Shown here: positions 58,301 through 64,000 of the stretch, one piece after another
Layout of the letters: each line of letters starts with the position of its first letter
Numbering within the stretch: the first letter of the stretch is position 1
Assembly (NCBI GenBank): GCA_032622095.1
Contig: CP136063.1
Location: 275,461,426-275,525,425 of the forward strand
Direction: 5' to 3'
From: Siphonodentalium dalli
Lineage: Eukaryota > Mollusca > Scaphopoda > Gadilida > Siphonodentaliidae
DNA length: 64,000 bases
Position numbers and translations under genes: made by a program
Notes under the pieces: model-generated
What the model saw: only the letters and a program-made list of their open reading frames with translations
Databases searched by the model: none
What the model was told of the DNA's origin: nothing

Positions 58301-59084
58301 CTCGTCCTGTGGGGTCCTACTAAACAACGAACACAAACGAACATAAACGAACACAAACGAACACAGGTCCAAAAAGCGGAGTAGAAGGGTGAAATTTGGT
58401 TTATGGGTGCGCGTGGGTCCATTCTATGTGTATGTGGTGTTATTTCCAACTTTGATGATTTATTTTTTGAGTTATTACCATTATTTGAATACAAAACTAC
58501 TAAACAACGAACACAAACGAACATAAGATTAGCGGCAGTGCAGAGGTTACCATGCAGGTGTTAATTAACTACGGCTTACTCTGTCTCCTTGTTTTTACTG
58601 CAAGATGATTGTCAATTTTATCACTGATGGCAATAAAAACACGGCGAAACATCAGAGGTCGGCGTTTTAATGCATAGCTAACAAAACATTTGAGTGAGTC
58701 ATTGTTGTCAGTCTCTGAGATGACTATATATATTTTCTCAGTCTCGGAGATCACTCTGGTAAATGCTATATCTGCTTGCTTTCCTGATACACGCATACGC
58801 TATGTACCAGGCATCTTAAGCAAAATCTCAATCGTAATTTAAGTAAAACAGACAGTGATCAAACTGTCAATAAGATGGAAAAGTATTCAATAGCGAGAGC
58901 GGCTTGGTAACAATAGAAAACAAAATCATTTATGACGAAATACAGACAGACATAATTGACAAATATATGTGACAACAGACGATACCTTACATTTATGGAA
59001 AGACTAAAGACGAAAGTTTTCAATGCTAGAAAACAAAATTCAACAATTCCGAAATATTGGACAAATAACAATTATGAAAGCATT

Positions 59085-59419
59085 AAAGGTGCGGGAGTCC
59101 TTGGCAGTGGGTATATGCTGTGAAAAATTTCCAATGGTCAAAAACCGACACAAAAAGCAAAATGTAGACAGACTTTGTCCGTATACAAATAAGAACTAAT
59201 AAAGATTGTTTATATCATTTGTGTGTGATTAGCCAGTAACACGTACGGTGCTGTCTTCTGTAACACAATCAGGCTCTTGCTTAGGTAATATATAGTAGGT
59301 CTTTATGATAGCATGCTGTTTACACGATGAACGAAACTGTATGCGTTTTAGTGTTTTTTCTGTTTACGGTGATTGGAACAAATATGAATATTTTCGACAA
59401 CTAAGGCCTCCCGTGCCTT
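59085..59419. mobile_element. Tc1/mariner-type MITE, shorter copy
   Basis: Ends 'aaggtgcgggagtccttggc' and 'aaggcctcccgtgcctt', TA on both sides. It shares long stretches with 14673-15168 but lacks about 160 bp of interior. Confidence 0.85.
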
Positions 59420-59800
59420 TAATACTATAATTTTAAAAAAAATTGACTGAGTTTACAGACAATTTAAATGAAACAGTGACTGATAACTGATGTGACATTC
59501 GAGTGGAGGGGATTTTACATTATCAGGCATTGCATCATCTTTGGAAGTGAGACACGAAATTTGAACAAATTTGACGGCCGAACAACAAGACAGACTAATG
59601 CGAAGACTTCTTAATTTTGTGAGTGACAATTCCAAATTCCAAACTTCAACTGATGGCAATTAACTATACCCAAAACTACCGCTCTCGCAAAAAAAAAATG
59701 GACAATAAAAAAAGGAAAGAGTGAAGACATCAAAAACCAAGACGATCACCAATAAACGACAGAAAGTTAGCATATAGTATGTAAATATACATATAGGATC

Positions 59801-60125
59801 TCACATGAGTTTCTATTTTATACGGAATTAATCAACCGAGTTCACTAAATTCGATTTGAGTCGAGGTTTACCGAGGCTCAAATAGAATTTAGTGGACGAG
59901 GTTGATAAATTACGTATAAAATAGAACGAGTTTGAGATACTTTTTATCACATGGTCATATAATCGCTTAATTTTTATCGAAAACAACAATAATTAACAGA
60001 CAGAGAACTTTGTCCCAAAGAGCAGCGTGACGTCATTGCACGCAACGATATTACACGTGTCTATTACGCTCGAATATTACATAGGAAAATAGTGCTAATC
60101 ATGTGATAAAATAACATATAGACTT
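59801..60125. repeat. Dispersed repeat with imperfect hairpin, copy 2
   Basis: Same layout as the copy at 57333, including 'tgacgtcat' (CRE-like) at about 60027 and 'atattacacgtgt'. Confidence 0.82.
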
Positions 60126-60690
60126 CTTGGATTCATATCAAATAAGTGCATTACTTGATTTTAATGATTTAAATAATGCTGGAGCCATTTTCAACCATGC
60201 ACTGACTTCAAGGAGAACAAACTCTGCCCATCGTTCCGCCGGGGCTGAGTCAGTGTAAAATAATATATAAATATTCGATTGTATATAAAACAAACTTTGA
60301 TTCTAGTACCTAAAGCTCTACTCAAAGAGCAGTGTGATGCCAGGGAAGTTAAACGAAGTAATAATAAGACAAACTAACTAAGTCAAAACAACTCAGTGAC
60401 AAAGAGACAGAGTATAAGCCATAGAGAAGGCGGTAGTTAATTAACACCTTTATTAACACCTTTGCAATACGGCTAATCTCATGTTCGTTTGTGTTCGTTG
60501 TTTAGTAGCTTTGCATTCAAATAATGCTTATAACTCGAAAAATAAGTCATCAAAGTTGGAAATAACACCACATACACATATAATGGACCCACACGCACCC
60601 ACAAACCAAATTTCACCCTTCTATTCCGCTTTTTAGACCTGTGTTCGTTTATGTTCGTTTGTGTTCGTTTGTGTTCGTTGTTTAGTAGGA

Positions 60691-61080
60691 CCGGTCCTGT
60701 GTAAAAAGGGGACTGAACTAGGTCTGTGGCCATTTTGTGACCCAAGGTTGGGGAGGGGAATCAGGCCGCTGGACGGACGGCCGGCCTGCCGTAGTAGCAG
60801 AAACCCTGCCTGTGTATGGACCGGAGAGAGTATGCGGTGTGCCAAATTTCACCTGGAGTGACATCTGTATGGCATAACAGAATTAATGTGAAATTCATCC
60901 ATCAATTCACAGACTTCTGTCATTGGACACAGATTCATGCCAAACACTTGAAATTATTGGATAAGCATTATTTTTCCATTCGGAAGATAATCTCGAAAGC
61001 AAACAAGGATTGTTAAACCTCCCACTATGGCCGGCTGTGGATTCATCCCGTAAAAGAGGCTCAAGGAAGGCCTCAAAATA
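60691..61080. other. Intron, mollusc-type repeat end fragment
   Basis: 'ggacggacggccggcctgcc' at 60771-60790 resembles the 'gacggacgg' terminal runs of the 29.5-32.1 kb units; otherwise unrecognised. Confidence 0.35.
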
Positions 61081-61170
61081 TGATGACGGACATTTGCAGA
61101 ATGAGGTCCCTAGAGGGTGAATTTAGTGATGCTAGCATCACCAAATTCATCATCTGGGGACCTCATTCTG
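61081..61170. mobile_element. Family D hairpin, single
   Basis: 'gcagaatgaggtccctagag' pairs with 'tctggggacctcattctg'. Confidence 0.8.
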
Positions 61171-61424
61171 AATTGCCTCATCTGCTATGGGAGACATAGA
61201 ATCAGATATAAGTTCCCAGATGGTGATGTGCACCCATTGAGCTCCTCGATTATGCATTATGTCATCTGCCAATATGAGAAAATAAAGAAATTAAACAGAA
61301 AATGAAAAAGAAACTTTCTAAAGAAATAAAAAAAACTTGTTGATTTGATAATAAAGATACTTTCCAGAGAGATGAGGTCTAAGAAGAATGAGATTCCCAG
61401 AAGGGGAATTTAGTGATGCTAGCC

Positions 61425-62840
61425 CAGGGCCCAAGCTAGGGATTGAAAACAGGGAGAAATGAAGTCTCCCTCTACAGATTTTAGGGAGACTTCAGCCAAA
61501 ATAGGGAGACTTATAAAAAATTACTTACTAATTTTCAAAATTTGATTTATTTATCTGCACATCAATAAATAAGATAAAACAACAACATAAAACATATTTA
61601 GCAAGATACAACACAAGTATAGCACCTGTATAGATCGATAATCTGAAATTTTAACTAAATTTATAACTTTAATTTTTTTTTAAACTGTTGACTTTATCTG
61701 AAGAAATTAATTGTTGACTTCACAACTTTTAATATCTGAATTGTTATTATAATTTTTTTGGAAATGGCTTTTGGCCACTGCTGTAATGTGGGTGTCCGTT
61801 AAAATAAACAATAAGGACTAATTAAGGAGGTGTAAAAGCTTTTAATTTTGTTTCTAAAGAGTTTATTGTTGAATACCATCCTCACGACCGTCGGTGATGT
61901 CTGATGATAATCCGATTAAAGCAATAAACTTGACGAGTTTGATAGCCGTGTCACAATAGGTAGTGATTAATGTGTTCTTAACAGAGACCAGTTGAGCTTA
62001 TAATATGCACCAGCAGGTTATTTAAATACCTGCATTGTAACAAAGTAGGCCCACATGCAATTAATTTGCAACCGTTGACAGACGTATATACGTGGAGCAC
62101 ATGGCCTGAGCGATAGATTGACAACAATTGTAATTTGCAAACACATAGTTTTGACACAAATTAATCCTTTTAAATGAGTTTGGATAGTAATAGTTTATTA
62201 TGTAGATATTTGATTTAACTAAGAACACTAAATTAAGTACTTCCAATGCACATTCAAACCTCTGTGTTTAATAGTAAGCAAGCACGTGTTCTTGTTTGTA
62301 AACATAATAAATATGCAATTTCAAAAAGTAAAAAAGTTGGATTGGGAAACGGAGTCCGACACTAACTACTTTGGTAAAATTGAAAATTCATAGATATGTT
62401 TTAGTTTAAATTCAATGACAGTATTATTTGTTCACATTGGCTACTGCATGATCGGTGGTAACCATGTATGGCTATACAATTTGCGGTTACAAAATGACCC
62501 GACGGAACAGGTCTAAATTCCAGTCTCCTTAAAACGAACAAGTGGCTCATCATAAACTTCGTTGCTCAGCGCAATTTCCAAAAGCACCCAATCTGATTAG
62601 AATATGTGGATAGGGTACACCATGTATAATTTATAAATAAAATGCCTCGTTGGAACAGTTGAGACTATAAATATATTTTTTGCAAAACGAGTCTAATTTT
62701 CACCGGTAAAATTACCGTAAATCCTAAGCTAGTTTTGTCAAATCTGGAAGGCGACTTCGTTTTCGCCTTGCAGACATCCGAGGGCGACTTGGCCGGCCTT
62801 TACAAAATTTCGCCCGAGTCGCCTCTTAGCGTGGGGCCTG
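61425..62840. mobile_element. hAT-like element (1416 bp) inserted in a family D MITE
   Basis: Ends 'cagggcccaagctaggg' and 'cttagcgtggggcctg'. Flanks 'tgctagcc' (61417-61424) and 'tgctagct' (62841-62848) match at 7 of 8 bases. The outer sequences join into one family D hairpin ('agtgatgctagc' with 'tcacacagcggggtagcgta'). 'agggagacttcag'-type motifs lie inside the left end. Confidence 0.82.
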
Positions 62841-62974
62841 TGCTAGCTCACACAGCGGGGTAGCGTAACTAAATTCACCCTCTGGGGACCTTATTCTACA
62901 AATGTTCAGCACCATGTTCTGAAGCCTGATTTCATGTGAAATAACATAAATATTATAAAACTCTGTAAAACAAC

Positions 62975-63189
62975 TACAGTAATGCCCTAAATAATCGACT
63001 CCTTAACCACAGCAGAATTATGGGTAATTTTTCAGGATTTAGTCGGAAATATGGCTTGTTGCCATTCATCGGAAAGCGCTGTGAGAGCTTTCCGATGAAT
63101 GGCAACAAGCCATATTTCCGACTAAATCGTGAAAAATTACCCATAATTCTGCTATGGTTAAGGAGTCGTTTATTTGGGGCATTACTGTA
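62975..63189. mobile_element. Hairpin MITE family O, copy 4 (full-length)
   Basis: 'tacagtaatgccctaaataa' to 'ttatttggggcattactgta', arms of about 100 bp nearly perfect, centre 'ggaaagcgctgtgagagctt'. Confidence 0.92.
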
Positions 63190-63680
63190 TCAAAAACAAG
63201 TACAAGTAAAAATAGATCAACTTTGTTCTTATTATCTTTATTGATAACTCTCCAATAAAGAGATTTCACATGTCAAAACCCTTGTTCTGTAAACATTACT
63301 GTTTTAGTGGAAGTACCGATACAAGTCCAATTAATCCACTTGATGGTAAACATACTATTATGTTATAAAATTGAAACATATTCTGAAAATCAAATTCAGA
63401 CTACTACAATAATTGAACTTATACACTATTAGCGATGTATGTTGACAAACCACTTTAACAGTTTTGTTTACATAACAATGGTTTTAACACAATAAATTTC
63501 GTTATAGGAGAACTCCCAATAATGAATATAAGAACAAACTTGATCAATTTTTCCATGTTATTCTTAGTGTTGATGTTTGTAATGACTTTATATTTTTTGG
63601 TATTTTGCACAGAGTGAGTGCCTTGGGTCCCTTTTACACCCTAATCCCTTCAATAACTATAAATTTCTTGTTATTTACCT
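63190..63680. other. Intron with dispersed-repeat scrap
   Basis: 63540-63650 ('tttttccatgttattcttag', 'cttgggtcccttttacacc') resembles 48610-48710 ('tttctccatgttcttcttat', 'ctttgggtccctttaacc'). Confidence 0.5.
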
Positions 63681-63682
63681 TC

Positions 63683-63910
63683 TTAACCATTTCATGGCGG
63701 GAGCTGAACTGGTGCAGCATTTAAGATCCTGTGCCAGTGCATTGTCTTATATATGTGAGTCTCCCATTGGGCGCTTTGCATATATAAGAGAATACACTGG
63801 CTTACAAGGCCAAGGTAAATGTTGTTAGGCCAATATATTCTCTTATATATGCGAGACTCCCTATGGGAGACTCGCATATATAAGGAAAGCTCCAGTCATG
63901 GATGGGATAA
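63683..63910. mobile_element. Double-hairpin MITE, family A
   Basis: 'ttaaccatttcatggcggga' to 'gctccagtcatggatgggat', both hairpins present. The segment between the second hairpin and the right end is deleted. It ends about 70 bp from the exon 1 donor. Confidence 0.88.
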
Positions 63911-63977
63911 TTGTTTATGGCTCTAAATACCATGAGTGAAAATTATAATGGGATTGACAGATGTGCATTACACTCAC

Positions 63978-64000
63978 TTTCGTAATAAGTGGAGGTTCTT
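63978..64000 (-). CDS. HMG-box protein exon 1 of 16 in window (partial, cut by window edge)
   Basis: Minus-strand reading from the edge gives two bases, then codons for EPPLITK, then donor GTGAGT at 63977. The exon ends in phase 0, which joins cleanly to the 23-nt exon at 55.6 kb. The Pro/Lys content suits the linker before an HMG box. Only 23 bases are visible, so this exon is supported mainly by its donor and by continuity of the joined frame. Confidence 0.5.

Larger units (their letters stand above)
58315..60690. mobile_element. Composite of about 2.4 kb with inverted ends of about 215 bp
   Basis: 58315-58533 and 60472-60690 are inverted copies, each flanked by 'aacgaacacaaacgaaca' type runs and sharing 'gggtgaaatttggtttatgg' and 'tccaactttgatgattt'. 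Adjacent inner sequence is also inverted ('ggtgttaattaacta' near 58557 with 'tagttaattaacacct' near 60434). The MITE at 59085 and the repeat at 59801 lie inside. No transposase is recognised. Confidence 0.68.
241..64000 (-). other. Gene span: HMG-box nuclear protein, UBF-like (3' part, 16 exons)
   Basis: Sixteen minus-strand exons chain into one open frame of 488 residues that ends in TAG at 243-241. Every junction has GT donor and AG acceptor bases, and the phases fit, including two split codons (23-nt/157-nt and 53-nt/19-nt exon pairs). Domain order: HMG box at residues about 14-67, second HMG box about 78-145, then a tail alternating Ser/Asp/Glu blocks and Lys blocks, ending SSSSSSSDSTDSDSD. 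From family knowledge, UBF (RNA polymerase I factor, nucleolus) has several HMG boxes and an acidic Ser-rich end. The LP-x-x-ERM and W-x-x-L-S spacing in the first visible box resembles a late UBF box. The alternating tail also looks like Nopp140, so the family name is an inference. The 5' end is outside the window, and small extra phase-0 exons may have been missed. Confidence 0.72.

Overview
Animal genomic DNA, most likely a mollusc and probably a bivalve. The window is AT-rich, intron-rich and crowded with transposon remnants and minisatellites. The mollusc call rests on a dense 29.5-32.1 kb cluster of a repeat (motifs 'cataactctgg', 'gttatcatccgg', runs of 'gacggacggacg') that I recall, without having checked, as common in bivalve genomes. 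No prokaryotic operons, rRNA or intact tRNA genes are visible. One gene dominates. On the minus strand I can chain 16 small exons, all with GT..AG ends and compatible phases, from the right edge (64000) to a stop codon at 241-243. They encode the C-terminal 488 residues of a protein with two HMG boxes followed by a long tail of alternating acidic Ser/Asp/Glu blocks and Lys-rich blocks, ending in a Ser/Asp run. The first visible box and the Ser/Asp terminus resemble the nucleolar transcription factor UBF (UBTF). The alternating tail also recalls Nopp140/NOLC1-type nucleolar proteins. About 1.47 kb is coding; the rest of the window is intron. The 5' part of the gene lies beyond 64000. Layout from left to right: 0-5 kb has the last exons, two minisatellites, a LINE fragment split by a hAT MITE, and a fold-back element. 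5-13 kb has four exons (5.0, 9.7, 10.6, 11.5 kb), a 465-bp palindrome and a 20-bp satellite. Exon 13 has a 51-bp in-frame triplication at its acceptor. 13-22 kb has a hAT element with a perfect 8-bp target duplication, five minisatellite arrays (one about 2 kb of 60-bp units ending about 20 bp from a splice acceptor), exons 9-11, and a triple nest of elements that includes a tRNA-derived SINE. 22-33 kb has exons 6-8, two more hAT elements with perfect 8-bp target duplications, and an intronless broken gene copy at about 27.9-28.5 kb. 33-50 kb is mostly the long introns around the second HMG-box exon. It includes a region bounded by inverted repeats at 42.1-47.4 kb with visibly higher GC content. 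50-64 kb has a 39-nt exon squeezed between two MITEs, the first-HMG-box exon, many palindromic MITEs, and the partial exon at the right edge. The interest of the window lies in the interplay of tiny exons with repeats, and in a large catalogue of hAT and MITE families with readable boundaries. I see no sign of a defence system or biosynthetic cluster.
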